Positions 7,068 to 16,075 are shown, counted from the stretch's first letter. The stretch: DNA of 18,042 nucleotides from Sedimentisphaerales bacterium (GCA_016933985.1 JAFGTU010000421.1:1-18042); one strand, 5' to 3'. Notes: a model not told the origin generated them from the sequence alone. Translations and numbers: made by a program.

Positions 7068-7703
7068 ATGGGTATGCTGTTTTTCTTAGGTCAGGTAATA
7101 GGGATATCGCTTTCGGGTGTGATGGCGCCGGGGCCGGTCACGGCAACTACGATTGTGATGGGCTCTCGAAATCGCTGGGCCGGCGCGCTTATTGCCGTCG
7201 GGCACGGGATTGTCGAGTTTCCACTGATTGTCCTGATTGTCGTTGGGCTTGGCACGATACTTAAACTGCCAGCCGTTCAGATTGCCATCGGCCTGGCAGG
7301 GGCCGTATTCCTGTTCATGATGGCCTCCGAGATACTCTGGAGCTCGCAAAGCGCCGATCAGCAGTGTGCCGGCAACGTTAAAGGCAATCCCATTTTAGCA
7401 GGCGTAGCCCTGACGGCCGGCAATCCGTACTTTCTCTTGTGGTGGGCGACTATCGGCCTGGGCCTGGCAACCCGCGCGCAGCAATTGGGGATATGGGCAT
7501 TTGTAGTCTTTGCGGTTGTCCACTGGCTGTGCGATTTCTTCTGGCTCACTGCGCTATCGTGGGCAACCTATAGAGGCTCAACGCTGCTGGGCACACGGAT
7601 TTTGAATATTGTACTCATGGTCTGTTCGGGAGCACTCAGATTCTTCGGCATTATCTTCGCCTATGGTGCGCTCGCAACGCTGATTGAGGTCTTGGGAACC
7701 TGA
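7068..7703 (+). CDS. LysE family translocator
   Basis: The 211-residue membrane protein belongs to the LysE/RhtB exporter superfamily, which expels amino acids or similar small molecules. It has about six hydrophobic segments and the diagnostic N-terminal SGVMAPGPVTATT (16-28), whose PGP turn is conserved in the family. A second feature, the TAGNPYFLLWWATIG segment in the middle, matches the usual GNPK/NP-loop region. The start is 12 bases after the YjbQ stop; ATG 7068 or ATG 7074 are both possible. The substrate cannot be told from sequence. It is the last gene of the plus-strand run and converges with the YihY-like gene 63 bp later, with no clear terminator between them. Confidence 0.9.
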   Translation: MGMLFFLGQVIGISLSGVMAPGPVTATTIVMGSRNRWAGALIAVGHGIVEFPLIVLIVVGLGTILKLPAVQIAIGLAGAVFLFMMASEILWSSQSADQQCAGNVKGNPILAGVALTAGNPYFLLWWATIGLGLATRAQQLGIWAFVVFAVVHWLCDFFWLTALSWATYRGSTLLGTRILNIVLMVCSGALRFFGIIFAYGALATLIEVLGT

Positions 7704-7766
7704 AGTAGTGTTTTGCCGCTCTTGATTCGCGGGGCCGCCATTGCATATACCCTGCTCAATGCTGCA

Positions 7767-9275
7767 CTACAGCATCTCAAGCGGCTGAGGGCCTTCAATC
7801 TGCTCGGAACTCTCATCCGCGACGTCCCTCGTCCCCGGCTGTTTTCTTGGGGGCGACTTCGGCCTGACGCTTCTTGTGTTCTGGCGGTCGTCCTTGAGGA
7901 TTTGCATTACGGAGTACTTCTCCAATGTCGAACGCTGGGCATTCATTATCAATTCCAGCTTGTCGCCTCCCTCGCGCATTGATTGCGCGAAACCGACATC
8001 AGCCACGGCGACCGCGATCTCCGACAGCTTGATCTTGGACGGGTCCCTGGCGGGAACGTAGCCTGCGCGGGGATCGGAGGTCTTGACCACAATACCTTTC
8101 TCGACGAGGCGGTCAAGCATCTTCCGTCCGAACTCCGGCGGGAGATCCAATACTCCGCACAGAGCTTCCGCTTCAAGCGGCCCGGCGCCTTGCTCGAAGA
8201 CCTCGGCGATCGTCCTGACAACATTGATGGCGGTTATATCGTTGGCGATGAATTGCTTCTCGTTCTGCCTCGCTGCCGCCATATCGGCGGCGTCAAGAGT
8301 CGAGAGGTGCTGCGTCGTATAGGTCACCTGCAGCCCGAACAAGACGATCAGCCAGGTCACAAAGATCCAGAAGACAGCCAGCGGCACCAGACCGACGACG
8401 CCGTAAATCTGGCTGTACGGGATGAACCGGTGGACGTATTCGGCGAACCCCCACTTGGCGAACATCCAGAGCAGTGCCGCGCAGCACGCGCCCCATATTG
8501 CCGGGCGAAAATGCACTTTTGTGTTCGGCAGCAGACAGTAAAGCCAGAAAAGCACAAACGCAGCGACGCCGTAATATGTTAGCGTCGGGCCCAGCCGAGA
8601 GACTGAAAGAATCGTCCGCTGAATGTCGCCGACCGGCTTGTACCGGGCGCTGACATATACGCCCAGCCCGATCAGAAGCGGTCCGAGCGTCAAAATGGCC
8701 CAGTAGTTGATGATCCGGTGCACAAAGCCCCGGCCCTTGACGACGTGCCAGATGTTGTTAAACGTCTTCTCGATCCTTGAGAGCAGCGCCAGCGCTGCCC
8801 AGATAACGATGATGGCGCTCAAAAACTTCACCGACCCCGTATCGAGCCCCTCGTAAAACTGCTGGACTATCCGGTCGAGATGATCGGTGAGCATAACCTC
8901 CTGAGCTTCTTCTCCTCCGTTGTTGATCGAATACTCAATCCCACTGAGTTCGAGATGATCATAAACGAGCTTCTTGACGTTTTGTCCGATCTCGGCTGCC
9001 CCGAGAGAGTTGAACAGTAGAAGGATAACGATCGCAAGCGGAACGATACCGAAAATAGTGTAGTACGATAGCGCCGCTGCGACCTGTCCCGCCCGGTTCT
9101 TCTTGAGCAGTCTGGCGCAGTGCGACCAGAGCTTCACCTGAAAGACGACAAACCGCCCCGCCTTGCCCAACTGCACCGTGTGATTCGAAAAAAGGGCTTG
9201 CCATATAGTCGTCCCTCTCAACTTCGAGACGAATCCCCTAATTATCTCTGGCCTGTTATTCGTATCTTGAACCAT
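7767..9275 (-). CDS. YihY/BrkB family membrane protein with C-terminal winged-helix-like extension
   Basis: The protein has 502 residues. The membrane part matches the YihY/BrkB (formerly 'ribonuclease BN') family: AAALSYYTIFGIVPLAIV near 66-83, six hydrophobic segments (about 65-92, 150-168, 188-209, 232-250, 257-280, 291-318), a conserved FNNIWHVVKGRG turn (172-183) and YSQIYGVVGLVPLAVFW (287-303). The C-terminal third is soluble. Residues about 342-430 look like a winged-helix domain (ITAINVVRTIAEVF, then FGRKMLDRLVEKGIVV), followed by a Pro/Arg-rich tail. The family's role is not established; envelope lipid or stress functions are suspected. AAAGG lies 9 bases before the ATG, and the gene follows the AsmA-like gene by 23 bp, so they form a transcription unit. 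Confidence 0.9.
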   Translation of the reverse strand: MVQDTNNRPEIIRGFVSKLRGTTIWQALFSNHTVQLGKAGRFVVFQVKLWSHCARLLKKNRAGQVAAALSYYTIFGIVPLAIVILLLFNSLGAAEIGQNVKKLVYDHLELSGIEYSINNGGEEAQEVMLTDHLDRIVQQFYEGLDTGSVKFLSAIIVIWAALALLSRIEKTFNNIWHVVKGRGFVHRIINYWAILTLGPLLIGLGVYVSARYKPVGDIQRTILSVSRLGPTLTYYGVAAFVLFWLYCLLPNTKVHFRPAIWGACCAALLWMFAKWGFAEYVHRFIPYSQIYGVVGLVPLAVFWIFVTWLIVLFGLQVTYTTQHLSTLDAADMAAARQNEKQFIANDITAINVVRTIAEVFEQGAGPLEAEALCGVLDLPPEFGRKMLDRLVEKGIVVKTSDPRAGYVPARDPSKIKLSEIAVAVADVGFAQSMREGGDKLELIMNAQRSTLEKYSVMQILKDDRQNTRSVRPKSPPRKQPGTRDVADESSEQIEGPQPLEML

Positions 9276-9298
9276 AGGTTATAGCCTTTGTTCTCAAG

Positions 9299-12200
9299 TT
9301 ATTTGAGTAATCCATCGAGAAGACCCTTGCCCTCTTTATCAAGAAGACCTTTGAGAGTGTTCTGGAGTATGTTCTCGCCGAGTTTGCTCTTGTCGAGCAC
9401 CGGACTGTCAATCGTTCCTGTCAGCGGCAGCGTCATCGCTACTCCGCTTATCGGCAGTTCCACCTGCATATCCAGGCTCTTGTCCAGACCGACACGGCCT
9501 CTGTAATAAACGGACCACTTGCCCAAATCCATTCGCATAGCGTCATCGTACCGGAGAAATCCGTCCTTCACCGTAAAATTAGTCGGATGGACAGTGGCAA
9601 GCGAATAACTCTGCGCCAGTCCAAGCAGCTTGAAAAACTCTCCCAACACGCCGACCGGCGTAAATCTTACATTCGCCATCGCAAACGACCCCGTAACCTG
9701 TAGCCTCTTCGCACTTTCCGGCCCTAAAGGCGCCTCAAGCTTCTCCGCACTTAAATCAAGAGTCCCGCCCACTCCGAGCGCATCTTTGAATGCCGGGTTG
9801 AGAAAGGCAAACACGCCCTTGAATTCACGGCTCAGCGTCTCGTTGATTTGGATTCCCTTCATTGAGATTGGCTGCGGTATACTGATAACTGGCGAAGGCC
9901 CCGTGAAATCCGCCCTTCCGCCGAGAGAGATCTGGCCCCCGTTTGCAGACGTTGTGAAAGGCGCGATTGTAAGCACGCCCTTGGCGAACTGCGCCTTGAC
10001 GTCGGCCCGCCCCACATCAAAGCCCCTATAGCCGGCCTTATCGAAGCCGAATGTGCATTGGCTTGTGCTCAGATTGGCCATGAGTCTGTTCGGATCATCG
10101 GCTGGGTACTGGCTCGCAAACTCCACGGAGGTCGTTCTCTTCCCTTCGAACTTCACATCCTGCGAGAGGTAGCCGGAGACCATGTCTCCGACGGCGGCTG
10201 CATCATATTTGAGACCGGCCTTGCCCTTTAGCTGGGATTGCCCGTCTTTGCTCACATTGGCCAAGTCCAGGTCAGCTTCTATGGCGTCGCTGAACATCTT
10301 GGCCTTGACAGCATACTGCTTTTCCGTCGTATTGACCACCGCATCGCCCACAAGCGAAACCTCCGATTGCTTGAAAGGCTTCTGCCCGGCAGAGCCGTAC
10401 TCGATGTTCCTGATCTTCGTGTTCCCGGTCGCGATCTTGTACGTGTCTTTCTGAGAAGTGATATCGATTTGCGCCTCGGCGATACCTCTGAGCACCTTAT
10501 CCTCGCTAAGCGAGCCGAATACCACGGCGAACGGACGCAGCTTGGCGAGGTCGATACTGCTGGCGTTCACGCCCAGCTTCATCGCCTTCTTGGACTCTGC
10601 GCCTAACGGGATGACACCGTCCTTGACATTGACCTTCCCGAAAGATGCGTCCGCCGTCACGGTATTAAGAGCGAGGATGTTCTGTTCCTGGTCGATTTCA
10701 AAGCCAAAGCTCAGTGCCGCTTTCGGCTCGGAAGCCGTAACGTTGTTCGGCGAGCTGATCGCAAGATCCGTCACCTGCGCGTCTCCGTTGACCGTAATGT
10801 GATTTGGCTCGATTGTGATCTGCCCGGTCTCGACGGTGCGGCCCGCCAGCTTGTATCCCCCCAGATCGACGAACTGCCCCAGCTCCGATTGTAGCTTCGC
10901 CAGGTCCATATCCGCATCATACCGAATATCCTTCATAGTCCCGCTGGCCTTGATATTGGCAAATGACGACGTCACGCCGGCCTGGTCGAACTTCACCGTA
11001 TCCTTGTCCTCGGACAAGAGCACACGCGCCTGGACGGGCTGGGAAAGGGCGACCGGCTTGCCTGAAACCGTGCCCTTCAACCCGCTCAAATCGGCGACGG
11101 TCTTGATCTGCTTCTTGCCCCCATCCGTAACAGTCTGAATCTCTCCGGTGATTCTACCCGACGTTATTTCGGTCCCTTCTTTAAGCCCCAGCGTGTTCGG
11201 CATCAAAGACGCGACCGCGGGAAGGTCGCAATCAAAACTGCCCTTAACGTCGGACTCCCAAAGAGGTTTCAGATTGTCTTCGCCCGCCCAATCGGTAGGC
11301 ACGGAGCCTGAAAGACTCAGCGACGCCCAGTCGGTCTTCAGCTTGAGACTGTCGATGCTGATTGATTTATCCTTCGCGGCGACCTTCACGTCGGCGTCGA
11401 GGACTTTGGTCTGGAATCTGTCGCCTTTGAGCTGCGGCGCCGTCACGTCCAGGCCGCTGCCCGTAATCTTCCCCGTAACGTTGGCCGGTCGTCCGTTCTT
11501 GATTTCGCTCTTCAGATCCGCTGAGAGCCTGCCCCTGCTCTTGACCTCCGTCCCGCTCAATGCGAGAAGCGGCTCGATGGATTCGAGGTCCAAATCTTTG
11601 ACCTTCACCGCCAGGCTCCCCGTGGCTCCTTCGAGCGTCCAGCCCTTTCCTTTTTTCGGCTTGACCGGAGTGACGTCAGCAGCCGCCTGAATCTCAGACG
11701 CGCCCGCCTTTGCCGCCAGTATCGTATCAAGCTCCAGAGTCGATGTCTTGCCGGGCGCGCGCAGACCTATCTTGGAATTAATGCTCGAAAGCTCCGCGGT
11801 CCGCGCATGGGCGTCGGTGACTTTCACGCTGCCGTCGTTGATAACCACGTCGGTAACAAGTGCGATGCCCGCCGCCTCCGTCGGAACCGAACCAGGCTGA
11901 GGGGCGGCAGGGGAAGCGGACGCCGGCTTGTCTTTCAGGTTTATTTCGACTCTGGGCTCGTCGATGGTCGTTGTCCCGAAGGAGAGGTTGCCTCCGATCA
12001 GCTTGGCATAGTGCGGCTTGGTGTGAATCTGCTTAACCTTCACCGACACTTGCCCGCTGCTGTCGTCAAACGACAGGCCTTCAACCTTGACGCCTTTCAA
12101 CCAGCCAACCGACAAATCGGCAAAATCGGTGCGCCCCGCAACGCTCCGGTTGATCTTCGCCAGGAGATACTTTCTAAATCCCTCTGAGGACGCCACCACC

Positions 12201-12319
12201 GGAGCGCCCAAAAATACGACCACCAACAGAAGCAACAGCCCCGCCAGCGACCATTTGACAATCCTTCTTGCCCGCGACTTTCTCACGAGTGCGTTTTTGG
12301 GCGTGTTCTGAGCATTCAT
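9299..12319 (-). CDS. Large AsmA-like envelope protein
   Basis: The protein has 1006 residues. After a basic cytoplasmic head (KSRARR) comes one membrane anchor (about 20-43, WSLAGLLLLLVVVFLGAPVV); the rest is periplasmic, rich in beta-strands, with SVGWLKGVKVEGLSFDD near 63-79. Repeated strand patterns such as VNVKDGVIPL run through the body, and the C-terminal part has LTGTIDSPVLDKSKLGENI, a common ending of AsmA/DUF748-type proteins. AsmA-clan proteins (YhdP, TamB, YdbH) form long grooves that carry phospholipids between membranes in diderms. Whether this one does so is inference from fold and layout. The gene follows frr by 190 bp and appears to have its own promoter; it precedes the YihY-like gene. 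Confidence 0.82.
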   Translation of the reverse strand: MNAQNTPKNALVRKSRARRIVKWSLAGLLLLLVVVFLGAPVVASSEGFRKYLLAKINRSVAGRTDFADLSVGWLKGVKVEGLSFDDSSGQVSVKVKQIHTKPHYAKLIGGNLSFGTTTIDEPRVEINLKDKPASASPAAPQPGSVPTEAAGIALVTDVVINDGSVKVTDAHARTAELSSINSKIGLRAPGKTSTLELDTILAAKAGASEIQAAADVTPVKPKKGKGWTLEGATGSLAVKVKDLDLESIEPLLALSGTEVKSRGRLSADLKSEIKNGRPANVTGKITGSGLDVTAPQLKGDRFQTKVLDADVKVAAKDKSISIDSLKLKTDWASLSLSGSVPTDWAGEDNLKPLWESDVKGSFDCDLPAVASLMPNTLGLKEGTEITSGRITGEIQTVTDGGKKQIKTVADLSGLKGTVSGKPVALSQPVQARVLLSEDKDTVKFDQAGVTSSFANIKASGTMKDIRYDADMDLAKLQSELGQFVDLGGYKLAGRTVETGQITIEPNHITVNGDAQVTDLAISSPNNVTASEPKAALSFGFEIDQEQNILALNTVTADASFGKVNVKDGVIPLGAESKKAMKLGVNASSIDLAKLRPFAVVFGSLSEDKVLRGIAEAQIDITSQKDTYKIATGNTKIRNIEYGSAGQKPFKQSEVSLVGDAVVNTTEKQYAVKAKMFSDAIEADLDLANVSKDGQSQLKGKAGLKYDAAAVGDMVSGYLSQDVKFEGKRTTSVEFASQYPADDPNRLMANLSTSQCTFGFDKAGYRGFDVGRADVKAQFAKGVLTIAPFTTSANGGQISLGGRADFTGPSPVISIPQPISMKGIQINETLSREFKGVFAFLNPAFKDALGVGGTLDLSAEKLEAPLGPESAKRLQVTGSFAMANVRFTPVGVLGEFFKLLGLAQSYSLATVHPTNFTVKDGFLRYDDAMRMDLGKWSVYYRGRVGLDKSLDMQVELPISGVAMTLPLTGTIDSPVLDKSKLGENILQNTLKGLLDKEGKGLLDGLLK

Positions 12320-12396
12320 GACTTCTGACCCCTAAATAAATAGTTAACAATGTTTGAGCCGGATACCTTTTGCCATGCAAGGGCCGGCGCTAACCA

Positions 12397-12426
12397 AGTA
12401 TAGAACGCCGCGCCTGCCCGGGGCAA
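12397..12426 (-). promoter_or_regulatory. Candidate sigma-70-type promoter for the AsmA-like/YihY-like pair
   Basis: On the minus strand TTGCCC (12426-12421) is followed after 18 bases by TATACT (12402-12397), which matches 4 and 5 positions of the two consensus boxes. The predicted start near 12390 leaves a leader of about 70 bases before the ATG at 12319. It would separate the envelope genes from the upstream frr gene. Predicted only. Confidence 0.45.
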
Positions 12427-12509
12427 TAGCATAACATCTGCCAACTACCGTCCCTGTCGCTGTCACACGCAGCCTTCGTTCCGCAGACAAGACTACGTAT
12501 TGCACGGGC

Positions 12510-13070
12510 TCACTCGAGCATTATCTCGTCCGCTTTTTGCCTTACAACCTCATCGACCTTGTCGGTATATACCTTGGTCTTGTCATCGACCTGTTTCTTG
12601 CCGTGATTTAGGTCGTCTTCGGTGATTATCTTGTCTTTTTCCTGCTTCTCAAGATGTTTGATGGCGTCTCTTCTGATATTCCTTATATTCACTTTGGCCT
12701 GCTCGCCGGCATGCTTGGCCTGAACCACGAGCTGCTTTCTGCGCTCCCCGCTCAGCGGTGGAATATTCAGTCTGATGATCTTCCCGTCGATAATCGGGGC
12801 GATGCTCAGGTCGCTGGTTTTGATGGCCTTTTCGATTTCCTTAACCGAGCTCGGGTCGAAAGGCTTGATGACTATCATGTCAAATTGCGGGGTGGCCAGA
12901 GTCGCCATTTGTTTCAGTGGCGTGGGAGTCCCGTAAAAATCAGCTCTTATGTTCTCCACCAGGGCCGTCGAGGCCCTGCCGGTTCTGACGGTCTTCAACT
13001 CATCGTGAAAGGAGTCCAGAACCTTCTTCATCTTATCTTCTGTTTGTGAGACAACTTCTTTGGTTGGCAT
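12510..13070 (-). CDS. frr: Ribosome recycling factor
   Basis: The protein has 186 residues from the ATG at 13070, the usual length. It releases ribosomal subunits after termination together with EF-G. Family marks are RTGRAS (29-34) in the helical domain, YGTPTPLKQMA (46-56), then DGKIIRLNIPPLSGERR (95-111) and RNIRRDA (130-136). GGAG lies 7 bases before the ATG at 13070; the in-frame TTG at 13085 would add five residues and lacks support. It is the last gene of the rpsB-tsf-pyrH-frr translation cluster and starts 15 bases after the pyrH stop. Identification is firm. Confidence 0.97.
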   Translation of the reverse strand: MPTKEVVSQTEDKMKKVLDSFHDELKTVRTGRASTALVENIRADFYGTPTPLKQMATLATPQFDMIVIKPFDPSSVKEIEKAIKTSDLSIAPIIDGKIIRLNIPPLSGERRKQLVVQAKHAGEQAKVNIRNIRRDAIKHLEKQEKDKIITEDDLNHGKKQVDDKTKVYTDKVDEVVRQKADEIMLE

Positions 13071-13085
13071 ATTCAATCTCCGCAA

Positions 13086-13802
13086 TCAACAGATCAGAGT
13101 CCCGACCTTCTTGCCGCAGAGGGCGTCGGTTATATTGCCCGTCTTAAAGATATTCAGAACAATCACCGGGATATTATTCTCCCGACAAAGGCTGATTGCC
13201 GAATGGTCCATTATTCGAAGGTTCTTGTTTATCAGGTCTTCATACGCCAGCTTATCGAAAAGCTTCGCGTTCGGATGTTTCTCCGGATCGTCGCTGAAAA
13301 CCCCGTCCACTTTCGTCGCCTTGATCAGCACGTCCGCCTCGAGTTCCGACGCCCTCAGGGCCGCGCAGGTATCGGTTGTGAAGAAGGGATTGCCCGTGCC
13401 GCCGGCCAGAATCGCAACACGCCCGTTCTCCAGGTGCCACAGAGCCTTTCTGCGGATAAACGGCTCGCACAGGGCATTGACCTCGATCGCGCTGAGAACC
13501 CGCGTCGGCTGGCCAAGCTTCTCAAGCGTCTCCTGCAGTGCGCAAGCATTGATGATAGTGGCAAGCATACCCATGTAGTCCGCAGTGTTCCTCGGTATCC
13601 GGGATTTTTGCGAGAATGTAGTGCCCCTGATGAAGTTGCCCGCTCCGACTACGATTGCGACCTGAGGCCCAAGCCTGCACAACTGAAAAACCCGCTCGGC
13701 AATGGACTCCAGCGCCGACCCCTCAATTCCAAAACCACCCGGTGTGCAGAAACTCTCACCCGAAAGCTTCAACAAAACGCGTCTGTACCTGCTCTCGGCC
13801 AT
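13086..13802 (-). CDS. pyrH: UMP kinase
   Basis: The protein has 238 residues, the normal length. It phosphorylates UMP to UDP, feeding pyrimidine nucleotide synthesis. Visible family motifs are KLSGE (12-16), the nucleotide loop GAGNFIRG (53-60), DYMGMLATIIN (75-85), AGGTGNPFFTTDT (133-145) and KATKVDGVFSDDP (161-173). In the loop, the second glycine of the common GGGN is alanine here. The ATG at 13802 has AGGG about 9 bases upstream. A hairpin lies in the 109-bp spacer after tsf. The order pyrH-frr after tsf is standard in bacteria. Confidence 0.97.
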   Translation of the reverse strand: MAESRYRRVLLKLSGESFCTPGGFGIEGSALESIAERVFQLCRLGPQVAIVVGAGNFIRGTTFSQKSRIPRNTADYMGMLATIINACALQETLEKLGQPTRVLSAIEVNALCEPFIRRKALWHLENGRVAILAGGTGNPFFTTDTCAALRASELEADVLIKATKVDGVFSDDPEKHPNAKLFDKLAYEDLINKNLRIMDHSAISLCRENNIPVIVLNIFKTGNITDALCGKKVGTLIC

Positions 13803-13825
13803 AAGTTACGTCCCTGCTGTGCCGA

Positions 13826-13844
13826 ATCCCGCATCTTGCGGGAT
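13826..13844 (-). other. Perfect 8-bp hairpin in the tsf-pyrH spacer
   Basis: The sequence ATCCCGCA, loop of three bases, TGCGGGAT forms a perfect 8-bp stem with no T-tract on the minus strand, so it is not a typical intrinsic terminator. It lies about 24 bases before the pyrH start codon in the mRNA leader and could be a processing, attenuation or stability element between the two genes. Confidence 0.4.
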
Positions 13845-13911
13845 AATTCTACATCGGGCTGCGAAAAAGCCTGTGCCGCCGGAAACCGATTACCCATCGT
13901 CTGCCCTGTTC

Positions 13912-14778
13912 TTATCCTACTTCAAAGCGGACGAATTCCTTTATTGCGGCCTTCCCGCCGGCCTCCCGGGCAGCCTCGCTGACCAATTCGCCCACGGACT
14001 TGCTGTCGTCCTTAACGAACGGCTGCTCGAGAAGGCAGTTTTCGGCGAAGAACTTGCCTATTTTTCCTTCGACAATCTTCTCAACGATCTCTGGCGGCTT
14101 GTTCTTTACCTGCTCGGCGAAGATGCCCTTCTCGCGTTCGATCGTCGCGGCGTCAATGCCGTCCCTATCGAGAGCCAAAGGCTTCGTCGCGGTAATATGC
14201 ATCGCAATATCCGCCGCAGCCTGTCTGATATTCGCGGCCCCGGCAACCTTGTCGTCGCTTGTCTCGATGAGCACCATCGTCCCCACTTTGCCGTTGAAGT
14301 GGACGTATGTGCCTATCAATCCGCAGCCGCCGAGTGAAAATCGCTGAAAATCGCCGATCTGCATCTTCTCGCCCGTCTTGCTGACCGTCTCGGTGAGCAC
14401 GTCCTGGAACTTCTTGCCGTCGATTTCGGTCTCCAGGATACTCTCGGCGCCCTTATCGGCGGCGCACTTCTCGGCGTAATCGAGCAGCTTTTCCGACGAC
14501 GCAACGAAATCGTCGCTCTTCGCCACGAAATCGGTCTCGCAGCAAAGACTCGCAAGGACGGCGCTCCTGCCGTTAGAGGCGGTGCGGCAAACGACCAGAC
14601 CCTCAGATGTCTCTCGCTCGGCTCGCTTGGACAATGTCGAGAGCCCCTTCTTCCTCAGAAGGTCTATGGCCTTCTCAAAGTCCCCGTTGCTTTCCGCAAG
14701 GGCCTTCTTGCAATCCATCATTCCCTGTCCGCTCATCTTTCTGAGCTTCATTACCGTGGAAGCTGAGATTTCCGACAT
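13912..14778 (-). CDS. tsf: Elongation factor Ts
   Basis: The protein has 288 residues from the ATG at 14778. EF-Ts is the nucleotide exchange factor for EF-Tu. The N-terminal UBA-like module (MSEISASTVMKLRKMSGQGM, 1-20; then CKKALAESNGDFEKAIDLLR, 23-42) and the TDFVA motif (82-86), which contacts EF-Tu, are present. The remainder has the two core subdomains, ending in KAAIKEFVRFEVG. AGGAG lies 8 bases upstream of the chosen ATG; the frame is open another 36 codons, but these lack similarity to the family. It follows rpsB by 164 bp, a rather long spacer for this pair, with no clear structure found. Confidence 0.97.
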   Translation of the reverse strand: MSEISASTVMKLRKMSGQGMMDCKKALAESNGDFEKAIDLLRKKGLSTLSKRAERETSEGLVVCRTASNGRSAVLASLCCETDFVAKSDDFVASSEKLLDYAEKCAADKGAESILETEIDGKKFQDVLTETVSKTGEKMQIGDFQRFSLGGCGLIGTYVHFNGKVGTMVLIETSDDKVAGAANIRQAAADIAMHITATKPLALDRDGIDAATIEREKGIFAEQVKNKPPEIVEKIVEGKIGKFFAENCLLEQPFVKDDSKSVGELVSEAAREAGGKAAIKEFVRFEVG

Positions 14779-14942
14779 TCGGTTGACTCCTATTTCACAT
14801 TTCCTGCTTGATGTATATCGAAACTTGCTCCGGCAAAATCTTTCGGAATACTCGCTGCCATTCGCCGGGGCTCCGCTTCTCTGCATACTGTGATGATGCG
14901 TCCAGATATCCGACTGATTCCGTGCTCGAAAGGCTCAATTGA

Positions 14943-15851
14943 TCAGGTCCCCGGCTTTGTTTGTTCAGGCACGCTTTCGGCAAGCCCCGGCTCCGAATTT
15001 GAGACAGCCTTCTGCTCAACAGATGCAACAGCATCAACTTGTATGGCGTCTTCTCCTGCTCGGCTCCCGGGCGAAGCCTGCGCCGACGCCGTACCTCGCC
15101 CCGCCGCAGTCCTTCTCGAAGGACGCGCCTTTCGTGGGCGGGGCGGCAAAGGCTCCCGACGTGCCGAAACCATCGTTTTGCCAATCGCAACCGCATCGGC
15201 AAGCTCTTTCAGTATCAGATCGACGGCCCTGATGGAATCGTCGTTGGCGGGAATCGCGATATCGACCATATCCGGATCAGAGTCCGTGTCAAGCAGCGCC
15301 ACTGTTGCAATGCCGAGCTTCCTCGCTTCTCTCAAAGCCAAAGCCTCCTTGCGAGCGTCCACCGCAACAAGCGCTCCCGGCAAACGAGTCATCTCTCGCA
15401 CGCCGGAGAGGTTCGCCGTTATTCGCCGCGTCTCTCGTTTCAACCTTGATGCGTGCTTCTTGCTCTCGGCTTCGAGCGATCCGTCTTCAGCCATACCCTC
15501 GAGCTGCTGGAGCCTTTGCAATTGCGACCGTATGGTACGAAAGTTCGTGAGCGTCCCGCCCAGCCAACGGTGCGAGACATAGTGCATTCCGCACCTCTGA
15601 GCAGCCCCTTCAACCGCCTTCTGGGCCTGACGCTTGGTGCCCACAAAGACCACATCCTTCCCGGATGAGACGATTTCTACGAGGAGTTTCTTCGCTATCA
15701 GCAGATTCCTAAGGGTCTTCTTGACGTCTATGATATGAATATTGCCTCGCTTGGCGAAAATGAAGGGTTCCATCTTGGGGTTCCACCGACTGACCCCATG
15801 CCCAAAATGCACCCCTGCGTTAATCAGTTCACGAGCAAGCTCTTGAGCCAC
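14943..15851 (-). CDS. rpsB: 30S ribosomal protein S2 with long C-terminal extension
   Basis: The protein has 302 residues against about 230-260 for most S2 proteins. The S2 core has GVHFGH (13-18), RWLGGTLTNF (95-104), LPGALVAVDARKE (157-169) and DPDMVDIAIPANDDSIRA (192-209). From about 230 a basic Pro/Arg/Ser-rich, then acidic and Ala/Ser/Glu-rich tail follows, without predicted fold. The start is GTG at 15851 with GGAGG six bases upstream. S2 binds the head of the small subunit and in many bacteria controls its own operon; no S2-binding leader structure could be confirmed here. First gene of the rpsB-tsf-pyrH-frr order. Confidence 0.95.
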   Translation of the reverse strand: MAQELARELINAGVHFGHGVSRWNPKMEPFIFAKRGNIHIIDVKKTLRNLLIAKKLLVEIVSSGKDVVFVGTKRQAQKAVEGAAQRCGMHYVSHRWLGGTLTNFRTIRSQLQRLQQLEGMAEDGSLEAESKKHASRLKRETRRITANLSGVREMTRLPGALVAVDARKEALALREARKLGIATVALLDTDSDPDMVDIAIPANDDSIRAVDLILKELADAVAIGKTMVSARREPLPPRPRKARPSRRTAAGRGTASAQASPGSRAGEDAIQVDAVASVEQKAVSNSEPGLAESVPEQTKPGT

Positions 15852-15916
15852 AAAAATCCTCCAAGAAAATTCATAAAAATCAGTTTCCCGGCCACCTTTG
15901 GACGGTTAAACACACA

Positions 15917-15945
15917 TCACTACCCCAAATCAAGAAATGTGTCAA
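15917..15945 (-). promoter_or_regulatory. Candidate promoter for rpsB operon
   Basis: On the minus strand a perfect TTGACA (15945-15940) is followed after 17 bases by TAGTGA (15922-15917), a poor -10 box. Transcription would start near 15910, about 60 bases before the GTG start of rpsB. The whole spacer (15852-16075) is AT-rich compared with the flanking genes, as promoters often are. Weak -10 keeps confidence moderate. Confidence 0.4.
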
Positions 15946-16075
15946 GGATTTTTGGGGGAAGTTTTTTGGCCAAATTCGGGAATATTTTGACGTTCCCTGC
16001 GTGAAAAACGCCGTTTTCCCGTATTCTACGCAATAAAAACGTTACAACAGAAGGAGCGAAACACCGAAAACCGCC

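Noticed and set aside
7983..8582. Plus-strand ORF of 199 codons
   Set aside because: Complement of the YihY-like gene; composition is shadow-like.
13203..13982. Plus-strand ORF of 259 codons
   Set aside because: Antisense to pyrH and the end of tsf, both firmly identified.
14890..15582. Plus-strand Ser-rich ORF of 230 codons
   Set aside because: Antisense to rpsB, whose motifs are unmistakable.
15977..16025. Possible terminators downstream of the hypothetical gene (GGGAA/TTCCC and AAAAC/GTTTT hairpins)
   Set aside because: Stems are short or AT-only with no convincing T-tract in the right place.
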